DNA of 64,000 nucleotides, from the NCBI GenBank assembly GCA_964469905.1, contig CAYXZW010000007.1, positions 1 through 64,000 on the forward strand, given 5' to 3'. This DNA comes from MVRV01 sp964469905 (GTDB taxonomy: Bacteria; Desulfobacterota; Syntrophia; Syntrophales; Smithellaceae). Below are positions 42,272 to 50,923 of this stretch, in pieces. Position numbers and translations under genes: made by a program. The notes under the pieces were generated by a model. The model did no database searches. It saw only the letters and a list, made by a program, of their open reading frames with translations, and had not been told where the DNA came from. Within the stretch, counting starts at the first letter, position 1. Every line of letters starts with the position of its first letter.

Positions 42272-43972
42272 TTATTCTGCTTCCACAAGAGTAACCCGGT
42301 CAATTTCACCAATCGTGGTCAGCCCCCTCAATACCTTTTTAATACCGTCATAACGCATGGGTTTGAAGCCTGATTTGATTGCCGCATCCATAATCGCGAT
42401 GCTTGTTGCATTTGTGGAGATCAAATGCCGGATATCTTCATTAATAATAAATATTTCATGAATGGCCACACGACCGATAAAACCGGTATTGCTGCATTGT
42501 TCGCAACCTTTGGCCTGATAACAAAATACTTCCGGTCGCCCCTTATAAATAAACAACCGATCCATCTCTTCCGGCGAAAGAATGTATTTTTCTTTGCAAT
42601 TGTCACAAAGTTTGCGCACCAAGCGCTGTGCCATGGTTCCTATGATGGAAGGAGCAAGAAGAAACGGTTCGATGCCGATATCAATGAGGCGGGTTACCGC
42701 CTGCAGGGAATTGTTGGTATGCATGGTTGTCAAAACAAGATGACCGGTAAGGGCAGCCTGGGCTGCTATCCTTGCAGTTTCGGCATCCCGTATCTCACCC
42801 ACCAGGATTACATCCGGATCCTGACGGAGGAATGACCGCAAAACAGCGGCAAAATTAAGATCGATTTCGGGATTCACCTGCACCTGGTTGATGCCGGCAA
42901 GACGTATCTCCACCGGATCTTCCACGGTCATGATATTGATGCCGGGCGTGTTGAGGTGCTTGATTGCGGCATAAAGGGTAGTCGTTTTACCCGAACCGGT
43001 CGGCCCAGTTACAAAAAACACTCCGTTGGGATGTTCGGTGAGCCGAATCAGTAAAGCGACATTCCTTTTCGACATCCCGATATCGTAAACGTCAGGTGCC
43101 TCCCGCATTTCGTTTTGTCCCAGTATGCGCATGACTATTTTTTCACCATACATAATCGGAACAGTGGAAATCCGGATATCGACAGCGCTGTTCGTCAGCT
43201 TAATTGTAATTCGTCCATCCTGCGGTCGCCGGCGCTCCGTTATATCCAGACCGGCCAGAACCTTGTAACGGGTCAAAAGCGGAGATAGAAGAGCATTATC
43301 CAGCTTCATCCGCTCATGCAAAACACCGTCGATGCGGAAGCGAATCCGCACCATATCTTCCGCCGGTTCAATATGAATATCGCTGGCCCTTTCCTTGACG
43401 GCCAGCAGAATCAGTCCCTGGGCAAACTGGATGATAGATTGATCGCCCGCCAGCGCCTTAATCTGCTCCGAACTTATTTTGCTGGTGCCTTTAAACAGAG
43501 AGTGGGAGGATATTTTCTCCAGCAGACCGCCGAGAGCAGAACTAGACTGATATTGAACCATTATTGCATCTTCAATATCATTGGGAAATGAAAAAACGAA
43601 ACTGACTGATTTGAGCAGAACACTTTCCAGATCGCGAACGAGCTCCTCCCGTGTTGGATTAGTTGTGGCAACCGTTACGGAATCACCGAACTGATAAATG
43701 GGGATAACCTTGTTTTTGATTGCGTACTCCAGAGTCAGTTGCTGCACTGCCAGAGGCTGAAACATGCTTTTGGTCAGATCAACATACGCATAATTCAGGG
43801 AATCACCCCAGAGCTTGCCAAGAACATCTTTACTCGCTACAGTACCACGCAAAAGATGCAGGAGGAGGGCAAAATCGTCACCTCCATATTTCGCCGAAAG
43901 TCTTCTTACATCTTCATCCGTCAGGAGATTATTTTTAACGACAAGCTTCTGAAAGTCCGGATTTCTGATCAT
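42272..43972 (-). CDS. PulE/GspE/PilB-type secretion or pilus assembly ATPase
   Basis: 566 residues. An N-terminal MshE-like domain (about 1-140, possible nucleotide-binding) is followed by the ATPase core (about 170-560): Walker A GPTGSGKTTTLYAA, Asp box EDPVEI, Walker B ILVGEIRDAETA, His box HTNNSLQAVTRL, and the zinc tetracysteine CDNC with CEQC. It powers type II secretion or type IV pilus assembly. Its start overlaps the small upstream gene by ATGA. The rest of a pilus locus is not in the window. Confidence 0.9.
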   Translation of the reverse strand: MIRNPDFQKLVVKNNLLTDEDVRRLSAKYGGDDFALLLHLLRGTVASKDVLGKLWGDSLNYAYVDLTKSMFQPLAVQQLTLEYAIKNKVIPIYQFGDSVTVATTNPTREELVRDLESVLLKSVSFVFSFPNDIEDAIMVQYQSSSALGGLLEKISSHSLFKGTSKISSEQIKALAGDQSIIQFAQGLILLAVKERASDIHIEPAEDMVRIRFRIDGVLHERMKLDNALLSPLLTRYKVLAGLDITERRRPQDGRITIKLTNSAVDIRISTVPIMYGEKIVMRILGQNEMREAPDVYDIGMSKRNVALLIRLTEHPNGVFFVTGPTGSGKTTTLYAAIKHLNTPGINIMTVEDPVEIRLAGINQVQVNPEIDLNFAAVLRSFLRQDPDVILVGEIRDAETARIAAQAALTGHLVLTTMHTNNSLQAVTRLIDIGIEPFLLAPSIIGTMAQRLVRKLCDNCKEKYILSPEEMDRLFIYKGRPEVFCYQAKGCEQCSNTGFIGRVAIHEIFIINEDIRHLISTNATSIAIMDAAIKSGFKPMRYDGIKKVLRGLTTIGEIDRVTLVEAE

Positions 43973-44118
43973 TGCTGACCCCCACTCTTCTTTTGCTTCT
44001 CCAGAATCATTCTTTTAATATCTTCCTGGGTAATGATTCTCGTGGTCGATTTTTTTTCTTCTACTTCATCTTCCTTGATCTCTTTGAGCATTTCATCAAG
44101 ATTATATTTTTCCTGCAT
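43969..44118 (-). CDS. small hypothetical protein upstream of the PulE-like ATPase
   Basis: 49 residues, too short for most automatic calls. It starts at ATG 44118 after AGGAGTAGGAA and its TGA overlaps the ATG of the ATPase (ATGA), so translation is coupled. The sequence is strongly charged (YNLDEMLKEIKEDEVEEKKS, then TQEDIKRMILEKQ) and probably helical. The good ribosome binding site and overlap make it real. It may be a regulatory or assembly factor for the ATPase; no known family recognised. Confidence 0.75.
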   Translation of the reverse strand: MQEKYNLDEMLKEIKEDEVEEKKSTTRIITQEDIKRMILEKQKKSGGQQ

Positions 44119-44179
44119 TTTCCTACTCCTGAGGGCAGAATTAATTAACGTACAGCATCCAGTTAATTATTAGTTTTAC

Positions 44180-44566
44180 TCATGTATTTTGATGATTTTG
44201 CCACGTTTCGGCAACTATCTTTTTTATTTCCGTGATCGGTGTATCTTTCCGGATAAAATGGGATGCGCCCACTTCAATTGCCTCCTGCACGCTTTCCATA
44301 TCAGAAACCGATGACAACATTATCACGCAGGCACCCGGGGCAATCTCTTTAATTTCCTTTAAAGCCTCCAGACCGGTTTTCACGGGCATATTGACATCCA
44401 GCAGCGTAATCTCCGGTTTTAACTCCTTAAAATAATCAATCGCCTGCTGCCCGTTGCCGGCTTCAGCAACAACTTCATAGTTCATCATTTTCAATACGGT
44501 TTTCATCAAAGTCCGGATGTGAGATTCATCGTCGGCTATTATAGTCCGCGGTTTTTCAGCGCTCAT
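44180..44566 (-). CDS. single-domain response regulator (CheY-like)
   Basis: 128 residues, one receiver domain and no output domain. Acidic pocket IIADDESH, phospho-Asp in ITLLDVNMPVKTG, Thr/Ser in VIMLSSVS and Lys in FIRKDTP. It starts two bases after the stop of the histidine kinase, so the pair is a two-component system. As a CheY-like protein it would act by protein contact, perhaps on the pilus-type ATPase encoded next in the operon. Confidence 0.92.
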   Translation of the reverse strand: MSAEKPRTIIADDESHIRTLMKTVLKMMNYEVVAEAGNGQQAIDYFKELKPEITLLDVNMPVKTGLEALKEIKEIAPGACVIMLSSVSDMESVQEAIEVGASHFIRKDTPITEIKKIVAETWQNHQNT

Positions 44567-44568
44567 TA

Positions 44569-45444
44569 TTACCTGGCCTCCATTGGAATATTGAATTTAA
44601 AGATTGATCCTGCCCCGGATGCACTTTCCACCCAGACCTCTCCGCCATGGGATTCGACAATTTTCTTCACAATGGCCAGACCAAGACCTGTGCTCTTTTC
44701 ACCGGCAGTGGGACGGGCGCTTAGTTTTTGAAAGGTTCCAAAAAGTTTTTTACGATCTTCGGGCGATATACCGGGTCCTTTATCCTGCACGGCAATTTGA
44801 ACCTTATCGCCAATCTGCTTTAATGAAATATTTATCTTCGAACCTACAGGGGAAAATTTGATCGCGTTGCTGATCAAATTATCAATAACCTGACCAATGC
44901 GATTGGTATCAAGGCTGAAGTCGGGAACATCATCAAAATCAATATCAATTTGAATTCGTTTATTCTCGGCGATAATTTGCTGCAGGCGGATACGTTCTTG
45001 CAGAAGTTTTTGGGCAGAATAAAGCTTCAGGTTAAGATCGATTTTCCCGCTTTCGATAACAGAGACATCCAGCAAATCATTAACCATGTGCAGCATCTCG
45101 TCGCTGGTTTTGTTGATAATCGCTATAAATTCCTTCTGTCCTTCATTAAGCGGACCTGCTTCTTCGGTAAGCAGTATCTCGCTGAAACCCCGGATAGAGG
45201 AAAGCGGATTTCTCAAGTCGTGCGCGGCCATTCCGAGAAATTTATTTTTAAGTTGATTTAATTCGGTCAGTTTCCGTTCTGCCACGGCATATTTCAAAAC
45301 AAGTTGTCTTAACAACTCATTATTAATTTCATGATCCCGGTCATTCGCTTTATAGGCAATAAGTTCCATTACCATCTTTGATTGAGTTGGATCGTTGCGT
45401 CGTCTGTCTTTCAGAGATCCACTAATTATTTTTTCTGCGTTCAT
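44569..45444 (-). CDS. sensor histidine kinase
   Basis: 291 residues from ATG 45444, preceded by CAGG; the upstream in-frame ATG at 45459 is less likely. No membrane segment and no recognised input domain in the first 60 residues. HisKA with phospho-His in GMAAHDLRNPLSSIRGFSE, N box NLISNAIKFSP, and DKGPGISPED, GEKSTGLGLAIVKKI. Cytoplasmic kinase that pairs with the CheY-like regulator 2 bases downstream. An oxygen-binding-type metallo-beta-lactamase fold gene lies just upstream in the same direction and may supply the input. Confidence 0.92.
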   Translation of the reverse strand: MNAEKIISGSLKDRRRNDPTQSKMVMELIAYKANDRDHEINNELLRQLVLKYAVAERKLTELNQLKNKFLGMAAHDLRNPLSSIRGFSEILLTEEAGPLNEGQKEFIAIINKTSDEMLHMVNDLLDVSVIESGKIDLNLKLYSAQKLLQERIRLQQIIAENKRIQIDIDFDDVPDFSLDTNRIGQVIDNLISNAIKFSPVGSKINISLKQIGDKVQIAVQDKGPGISPEDRKKLFGTFQKLSARPTAGEKSTGLGLAIVKKIVESHGGEVWVESASGAGSIFKFNIPMEAR

Positions 45445-45483
45445 AATGATAACCTGCAAAATATTCCGGCAATGGTTTCACAG

Positions 45484-46305
45484 TTAAATTGAAACGCCGT
45501 CAATGCCAACACCTTTCAATGAAGCCAGCATCTTCGATATATACTGTATATCTTTTGCCTCACGGATGACGCTGCCGTGCTGCGGCGCTATCACCTGCAA
45601 AGGCAGCGCCATTATCCTACTGATTGCCAGTCTTAAAGACTTCTCGGACGGCATCACATTTCTATGAAATTGATAAATGGCCCTCAACGGACAGTGTGAC
45701 TTCCCCATCATGCATTCCTGTTGATCTTCGCAATCATGACAATTCTCATCCAGTTTCAGGAACAACTCCCAATTTTTATCAATGCTTCCGAAAACATCAC
45801 TCGTAAAAACAATACCGGATTGGGAATCAAAAGTAACAAGACTTCCCTGGGAGTGGGCGTATGGTGTCATGATAAACCGGAGTGTGCGGCCGGAGGAAAA
45901 TCGAAATTCGTAGTTCATTGCCCCAACTGAGGAAAGTGGGGTCTTTACATAGTAATGCCTGATGAACATGTTGTTGGAAGCGTCGGAAATAATCTTTAAA
46001 TCTTTCCGGTCAATAATACTTTCATAATTATGAACACTGCCGACCAGATCAGGATCATAATGATGGTAGATGAGGGCAACTATCGAGGAGGGAGCTACAC
46101 CCGTGCGCAATATTTTCATTAAAACACTGGGAAAATCGGGCCGGCTGCCGCCGTCGATGACAACAGCCTCTTCTCCATCAACTATTAGGTAGGGATTGCA
46201 GTGCAGACCCGTTTCTTTATCATGAAAACCGATCCAGTAAACACCTTCCCCAATCTGTACCGGATAATCATAATCTAAATTAACGTTTGTCTGATTAGTT
46301 TTCAT
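45484..46305 (-). CDS. MBL-fold di-iron protein (ODP/FprA-like)
   Basis: 273 residues from ATG 46305, preceded by AAAGGAAAA. Metallo-beta-lactamase fold of the flavodi-iron/oxygen-binding di-iron type without the flavodoxin part. Iron ligands: YHHYDPDLVG in place of HxExDH, APYAHSQGS, FTSDVFGS and APQHGSVI. A cysteine insert CX2CX5CX6C (about 195-212) precedes FHRNVMPS. It probably binds or reduces oxygen or nitric oxide, or senses it. It is 39 bases before the histidine kinase gene on the same strand. Confidence 0.85.
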   Translation of the reverse strand: MKTNQTNVNLDYDYPVQIGEGVYWIGFHDKETGLHCNPYLIVDGEEAVVIDGGSRPDFPSVLMKILRTGVAPSSIVALIYHHYDPDLVGSVHNYESIIDRKDLKIISDASNNMFIRHYYVKTPLSSVGAMNYEFRFSSGRTLRFIMTPYAHSQGSLVTFDSQSGIVFTSDVFGSIDKNWELFLKLDENCHDCEDQQECMMGKSHCPLRAIYQFHRNVMPSEKSLRLAISRIMALPLQVIAPQHGSVIREAKDIQYISKMLASLKGVGIDGVSI

Positions 46306-46433
46306 AAATAGTTTTCCTTTTTTTGATAAGTACTTCATTAAGTGAAGGAACAGACTATCGTTTCTTTAATATACGAAATAATTTTGGCGATGTCAAAGCA
46401 AAAATACTAATAAGTTTCGTAATATATAATTAT

Positions 46434-47504
46434 TCATTTGTTAATTTTACTTCCTGTTTTTTCCAAATTGCTGGCCCGCACACCAATCAACCGGACTCGT
46501 TTATTCAGTTCAATTCGTTTCAGGCAGGCAAATGCCGCCTTGCGCATCTCTTCTTCGGAATCCGTATAATCAGCCATCGTTTTGGCCCGGGTCAGGGTCT
46601 GAAAATCACCAAACCGAATTTTGATAGTGACGGTTTTAGCTGTGAATTCGCTATCGCGCAGATCACTGACTACTTCCCTTGTCAGTGCCGCCAGGGTCTT
46701 GGCGATAACTTGCCAGTCTTGCACATCCTTCTGAAAAGTAGTCTCGCGACTGACTGATTTTGCTTCCCAGTGGGTAATCAAAGGACTGTCATTAATTCCC
46801 CGGGCGGAATCATAAAGATATTGACCGTAAGAATTGCCGAAATGCTCCAGTAAATTTTCGAGCGTCAGTGCCGCCAGTTGTCCGATGGTTTCAATTCCGA
46901 TATTTTTCAGATAGCTTTCAGTTTTCGGCCCGATTCCATATAATTTTCTCGTGGGCAAGGGCCATAACCGGCATTCGATATCTTCTTCATTCAATATGGT
47001 GAGTCCATCCGGTTTTTGCATATCCGAGGCAATTTTAGCCAGCAGCTTATTGGGAGCAATGCCGACCGAGCACGTTAATCCGGTTTTTTCTTTGATGCCG
47101 GATTTGATTCGATTGACGATGTTTTCGATAGTTTCCGCCACTTCCGATACATCCAGATAAACTTCATCAATGCCGATGTCTTCGATAATCGGTGTAATGA
47201 CTGTAAGTGTAGATTTAAATTGCCGGGAAGCAGCTATATAAGCTTCATAATCCACAGGAAGGAAAACGGCGTGGGGACAAAGCTTATGCGCAATCATCAT
47301 GGGCATTGCCGAATGGATGCCGTACTTTCTGGCTTCATAGTTTGCCGTGGAGACGACACCTCTCTTCGTCGGATCACCCCTGCCGCCGATGACAACCGGT
47401 TTGCCGGTAAGCAGCGGATTGCGCTGCTCCTCCACCGCGGCGAAAAAAGCATCCATGTCAATGTGAATAATTCTTCTTGGGGCGGGTTTATTGGCTGTCG
47501 TCAT
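46434..47504 (-). CDS. dinB: DNA polymerase IV
   Basis: Y-family polymerase for lesion bypass. 356 residues. Catalytic carboxylates in HIDMDAFFAAVEEQRNP and IGIDEVYLDVS (Ser of the usual SIDE is Gly here), plus STANYEARKYGI, KLLAKIASDMQKPDG and the helix-hairpin-helix GIGPKTESYLKNIGI. The C-terminal little finger is present; there is no obvious C-terminal beta-clamp peptide beyond NLEKTG. Its promoter region was not identified. Confidence 0.95.
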   Translation of the reverse strand: MTTANKPAPRRIIHIDMDAFFAAVEEQRNPLLTGKPVVIGGRGDPTKRGVVSTANYEARKYGIHSAMPMMIAHKLCPHAVFLPVDYEAYIAASRQFKSTLTVITPIIEDIGIDEVYLDVSEVAETIENIVNRIKSGIKEKTGLTCSVGIAPNKLLAKIASDMQKPDGLTILNEEDIECRLWPLPTRKLYGIGPKTESYLKNIGIETIGQLAALTLENLLEHFGNSYGQYLYDSARGINDSPLITHWEAKSVSRETTFQKDVQDWQVIAKTLAALTREVVSDLRDSEFTAKTVTIKIRFGDFQTLTRAKTMADYTDSEEEMRKAAFACLKRIELNKRVRLIGVRASNLEKTGSKINK

Positions 47505-47645
47505 TTTGATTTTTCAACTTATGGTTTATTGACTTTTTCGGATTGTACCATTTCTCCATCAAAAATAAAGCCGGAACATGTTATTTAACTGAATTATCCC
47601 GGTTAATTCATATAACTGCTTTTAATATCATTTTGCCCTTTCATA

Positions 47646-47674
47646 TTGACACTATCGCGCTCTCATGCTAGGAA
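47646..47674 (+). promoter_or_regulatory. possible glyQ promoter
   Basis: TTGACA (47646-47651), a 17-base spacer and TAGGAA (47669-47674), about 60 bases before glyQ. The -10 box is poor. No T-box or attenuator-like structure is visible in the short leader. Confidence 0.4.
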
Positions 47675-47736
47675 CGCCCTTGTCTTAACGCCAACTATTT
47701 TGGAAGTTTTTCGCTTTAAACCACAAGGAGGAAATT

Positions 47737-48615
47737 GTGACTTTTCAGGAATTGATTTTCGCCCTGGAACAATACTGGCATTCCCAGGGATGTGTAATTC
47801 AGCAACCTTACGATATGGAAGTCGGCGCGGGAACATTCCACCCGGCCACCTGCCTGCGCGCTCTGGGTCCGGAACCATGGAACGTCGCCTATGTCCAGCC
47901 CTCGAGGCGTCCGACCGATGGCCGCTATGGCGAAAACCCCAACCGTCTTCAGCACTACTATCAATATCAGGTGATTTTGAAGCCATCACCGATTAATATT
48001 CAGGAACTCTATCTGAACTCTCTAAAAAGCTTCGGCATCGATCCCCTGGATCACGACATCCGTTTTGTCGAAGATGACTGGGAATCCCCCACTCTGGGTG
48101 CCTGGGGACTGGGCTGGGAAGTCTGGCTCGATGGCATGGAAATCTCGCAATTTACTTATTTTCAACAGGTCGGCGGTTTCGACTGCAACCCCGTCTGCGG
48201 TGAGTTAACCTATGGTACGGAACGGATTGCCATGTACATTCAGGGTATCAACAATGTCTATGATTTACAGTGGACCGACAAAGTCAAATACGGCGATGTC
48301 CATCATCAGGGCGAAGTCGAATTTTCCACTTATAATTTTGAAGTGGCCAATATTGAAATGTTAAGAAAAATTTTCGATATGTTCGAGCAGGAAGCCTTAA
48401 GCATTTCCGAAAGAAAGCTGGTTTTACCGACCTACGATTATTGCCTGAAATGCTCGCATATTTTTAATCTACTCAACGCCCGCGGAGCAATCAGCGTTAA
48501 TGAACGGACTAACTATATCGGACGCGTCCGGAATCTGGCCAGAATCAGCGCCGAACTTTACTTAAAACAGCGCGAAGAAATGGGCTATCCGCTTTTAGGG
48601 GCCGTTACGAAATAA
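47737..48615 (+). CDS. glyQ: glycyl-tRNA synthetase alpha subunit
   Basis: Catalytic subunit of the alpha2beta2 glycyl-tRNA synthetase. 292 residues from GTG 47737 after AAGGAGGAAA. Hallmarks are CVIQQPYDMEVGAGTFHPATCLRALG, NPNRLQHYYQYQVILKPSP, and the ATP-binding motifs. The last residues LLGAVTK and the stop lie inside a repeat element, so the native C-terminus has been replaced. Unlinked only by that element from glyS. Confidence 0.96.
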   Translation: MTFQELIFALEQYWHSQGCVIQQPYDMEVGAGTFHPATCLRALGPEPWNVAYVQPSRRPTDGRYGENPNRLQHYYQYQVILKPSPINIQELYLNSLKSFGIDPLDHDIRFVEDDWESPTLGAWGLGWEVWLDGMEISQFTYFQQVGGFDCNPVCGELTYGTERIAMYIQGINNVYDLQWTDKVKYGDVHHQGEVEFSTYNFEVANIEMLRKIFDMFEQEALSISERKLVLPTYDYCLKCSHIFNLLNARGAISVNERTNYIGRVRNLARISAELYLKQREEMGYPLLGAVTK

Positions 48616-48703
48616 ATATTACATTTCTAGTCATATTTAGTTACGGCCCCTTATGCCGAGCATGATATGATAATGTTACAGTTATTATTGAACAACGGCT
48701 TAC
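48595..48703 (+). repeat. palindromic intergenic element, copy B, overlapping the 3' end of glyQ
   Basis: 109 bases between glyQ and glyS, same block order as copy A. TTAGGGGCCGTTACGAAATA at its left end encodes the last codons and TAA stop of glyQ. It has TTACGGCCCCTTATGCCG (48641-48658) which forms a hairpin with the left end, and TTGAACAACGGCTTAC at the right end. The middle is about 20 bases shorter than in copy A. Confidence 0.87.
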
Positions 48704-48759
48704 CTAAAAAATGACAAACAGAGATTGCAACGCAGCCTTATACATATTTGGAGAATAAA

Positions 48760-50832
48760 ATGAGTAAAGAACTGCTTTTTGAAATTGGAACAGAAGAAAT
48801 TCCCGCTGCTTTTTTGACCAAAGCCATCAAAGATATCGCAGAAATAGCCGGAAAATCCCTCACTGAAAGAAGAATCCCGTTTACCGGCATTCAGGTTCTG
48901 GCAACACCACGCCGCCTTTGTCTCTACATTGCCGAACTTGCGGAACAACAGGAAGATCAGACGATAGAAAAAATGGGTCCCGCCAAGAAGGCTGCTTTTG
49001 ACGAAAATGGCAATCCATCCAAGGCCGCTTTGGGTTTTGCCAAAGGGCAGGGCCTGGATATTTCTCAGCTGGAAACGATAACGACGGACAAAGGCGAATA
49101 TCTGGCATCACGGAAAACTATTGCCGGCGAACCCACTGCTGTCCTTTTACCGGAAATCCTGACGAAACTGGCCACATCAATTCCTTTCCGCAAATCCATG
49201 CGCTGGGCGGATTATGAGTTGCGCTTTGCCCGTCCGATTCATTGGATATTGGCTCTTTACGGCAGCCAAGTAGTGTCAATGCATTTAGAAGCGGTGGAAA
49301 GTTCCGATTGTTCTTATGGCCACCGTTTCATGGCACCCAATGCATTTACTGTGAAGAATTTTGCCGACTATAAAGAAAAAACAAAACAGAATTTTGTTAT
49401 CGTTGACCCGGCCGAAAGAAAGAAGATAATTCTGGAGGAAGCCCGGAAAGCTGCAGCTGATGCAGGTGGGGAGATTTTCTACACTGAAGATCTGCTGGAA
49501 ACCGTTACATTTATCGTGGAGTATCCCGTTATCGTCCGCGGCAGCTTCGATCAGGAATTCCTGCAAGTACCCAAGGAAGTTCTGACCACCACTATGATTT
49601 CCCATCAGAAATATTTCCCGGTGACTGATAAAGCAGGACAATTGCTGCCCTACTTTATTGCTGTGAGCAATACTAAAGCCCGCGACTTGAGCGTTGTCGC
49701 CCGCGGCAATGAAAAAGTTCTGCGCGCCCGTCTGGCCGATGCGCGCTTCTTTTTTGAGGAAGACCGGAAAGTCCCCCTGGAAAAGCGCCTGGATGCTTTA
49801 AAGAAAGTAGTATTTCACAAACTTTTAGGCACTTCTTATGATAAAGTCATGCGTTTTAGAAAACTGGCGGCGATAATCGCGGCTAAAGCAACTCCGGCAC
49901 TTCTTGAATCCGTCGATCGGACAGCGCTGCTCGCCAAAGCGGATTTGGAGACGCAAATGGTCGGTGAGTTTTCCGAATTGCAGGGTATCATGGGACGGGA
50001 GTATGCGCTGCTGGCCGGAGAAAACCCGGTAATTGCCCGCGCCATTTACGAACATTATCTCCCGATAGCCGCCGGAGGCGATCTGCCGCAGACGGATGAA
50101 GGAGCGATTGTGGGAATTGCCGACAAAATTGACACCATTACCGGATTTTTCGGTGTCGGCCTGCCCCCCACAGGCACAGCCGATCCTTACGCTTTGCGGC
50201 GTCAGGCATTAGGTGTCATTAACATTATTCTGACAAAGCGCTATCCGCTGCCGCTCGATTTCCTTATCGATGAAAGCCTGAAATTGTTAGAAACCTCTCT
50301 GAAAAAGCCGGCTGCTGAAATCAAGAAAGACATTCGTGATTTCTTTGCCGGCCGCTATTCCAATCAGTTAATCGCTCAGGGCTTTGCCTACGACACAGTA
50401 GAATCAGTACTGGCCGGTGGCTTATCTGATATTGTTGAGGCTTCGGAGAAGATTAAAGCACTGCAGGCTTTTCGCGCCAATCCGGAGTTTGAACCGATTT
50501 CCATTGCTTTTAAACGCGTCGACAACATTCTGAAGGACTTTAGCAACCCGAAAGTCGACACAGCGCTTTTTATTACTGATGCGGAAAGAAATTTGTATGC
50601 GGCGGCAAATGAAATTCTGCAACAAATAACCGCCAGCATTGCCAAAAACGATTACAACCTGGCTTTAAAGGAAATGGCGCGGCTGCGTCCACCGGTCGAT
50701 GCTTTTTTTGACGGTGTCATGGTCATGGACAAAGATGAAAAGGTGAAATTCAACCGGCTGTCTCTGTTGGCTGAGATATCGGCCACTTTTCACAAAATTG
50801 CCGATTTTTCGAAGATAGTTACGGCAGGGTAA
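48760..50832 (+). CDS. glyS: glycyl-tRNA synthetase beta subunit
   Basis: tRNA-binding subunit of glycyl-tRNA synthetase. 690 residues from ATG 48760, preceded by GGAGA; an in-frame TTG at 48748 overlaps that site. Hallmarks: LLFEIGTEEIPAAFL at the start, FRKSMRWADYELRFARPIHWI, GHRFMAP, HQKYFPVTD, ADARFFFEEDRK, DLETQMVGEFSELQGIMG and GLPPTGTADPYALRRQALG. Full length. Copy B of the repeat separates it from glyQ. Confidence 0.97.
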   Translation: MSKELLFEIGTEEIPAAFLTKAIKDIAEIAGKSLTERRIPFTGIQVLATPRRLCLYIAELAEQQEDQTIEKMGPAKKAAFDENGNPSKAALGFAKGQGLDISQLETITTDKGEYLASRKTIAGEPTAVLLPEILTKLATSIPFRKSMRWADYELRFARPIHWILALYGSQVVSMHLEAVESSDCSYGHRFMAPNAFTVKNFADYKEKTKQNFVIVDPAERKKIILEEARKAAADAGGEIFYTEDLLETVTFIVEYPVIVRGSFDQEFLQVPKEVLTTTMISHQKYFPVTDKAGQLLPYFIAVSNTKARDLSVVARGNEKVLRARLADARFFFEEDRKVPLEKRLDALKKVVFHKLLGTSYDKVMRFRKLAAIIAAKATPALLESVDRTALLAKADLETQMVGEFSELQGIMGREYALLAGENPVIARAIYEHYLPIAAGGDLPQTDEGAIVGIADKIDTITGFFGVGLPPTGTADPYALRRQALGVINIILTKRYPLPLDFLIDESLKLLETSLKKPAAEIKKDIRDFFAGRYSNQLIAQGFAYDTVESVLAGGLSDIVEASEKIKALQAFRANPEFEPISIAFKRVDNILKDFSNPKVDTALFITDAERNLYAAANEILQQITASIAKNDYNLALKEMARLRPPVDAFFDGVMVMDKDEKVKFNRLSLLAEISATFHKIADFSKIVTAG

Positions 50833-50859
50833 TTAGCAAAACCATAACAAAACCGTTAT

Positions 50860-50888
50860 TTGACATTAATAGCAAGCCCTGCTAGAAT
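50860..50888 (+). promoter_or_regulatory. sigma70 promoter for the GAF-PulE ATPase gene
   Basis: TTGACA (50860-50865), a 17-base spacer and TAGAAT (50883-50888). The predicted start is near 50895, 29 bases before the ATG at 50924. Confidence 0.75.
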
Positions 50889-50923
50889 ATTTATCTTAAG
50901 ATTATCAGGGAGCACTTTAATTA

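Noticed and set aside
47675..47736. T-box leader for glyQ
   Set aside because: The gap is short, and it has no specifier stem, no TGGN bulge sequence and no terminator.
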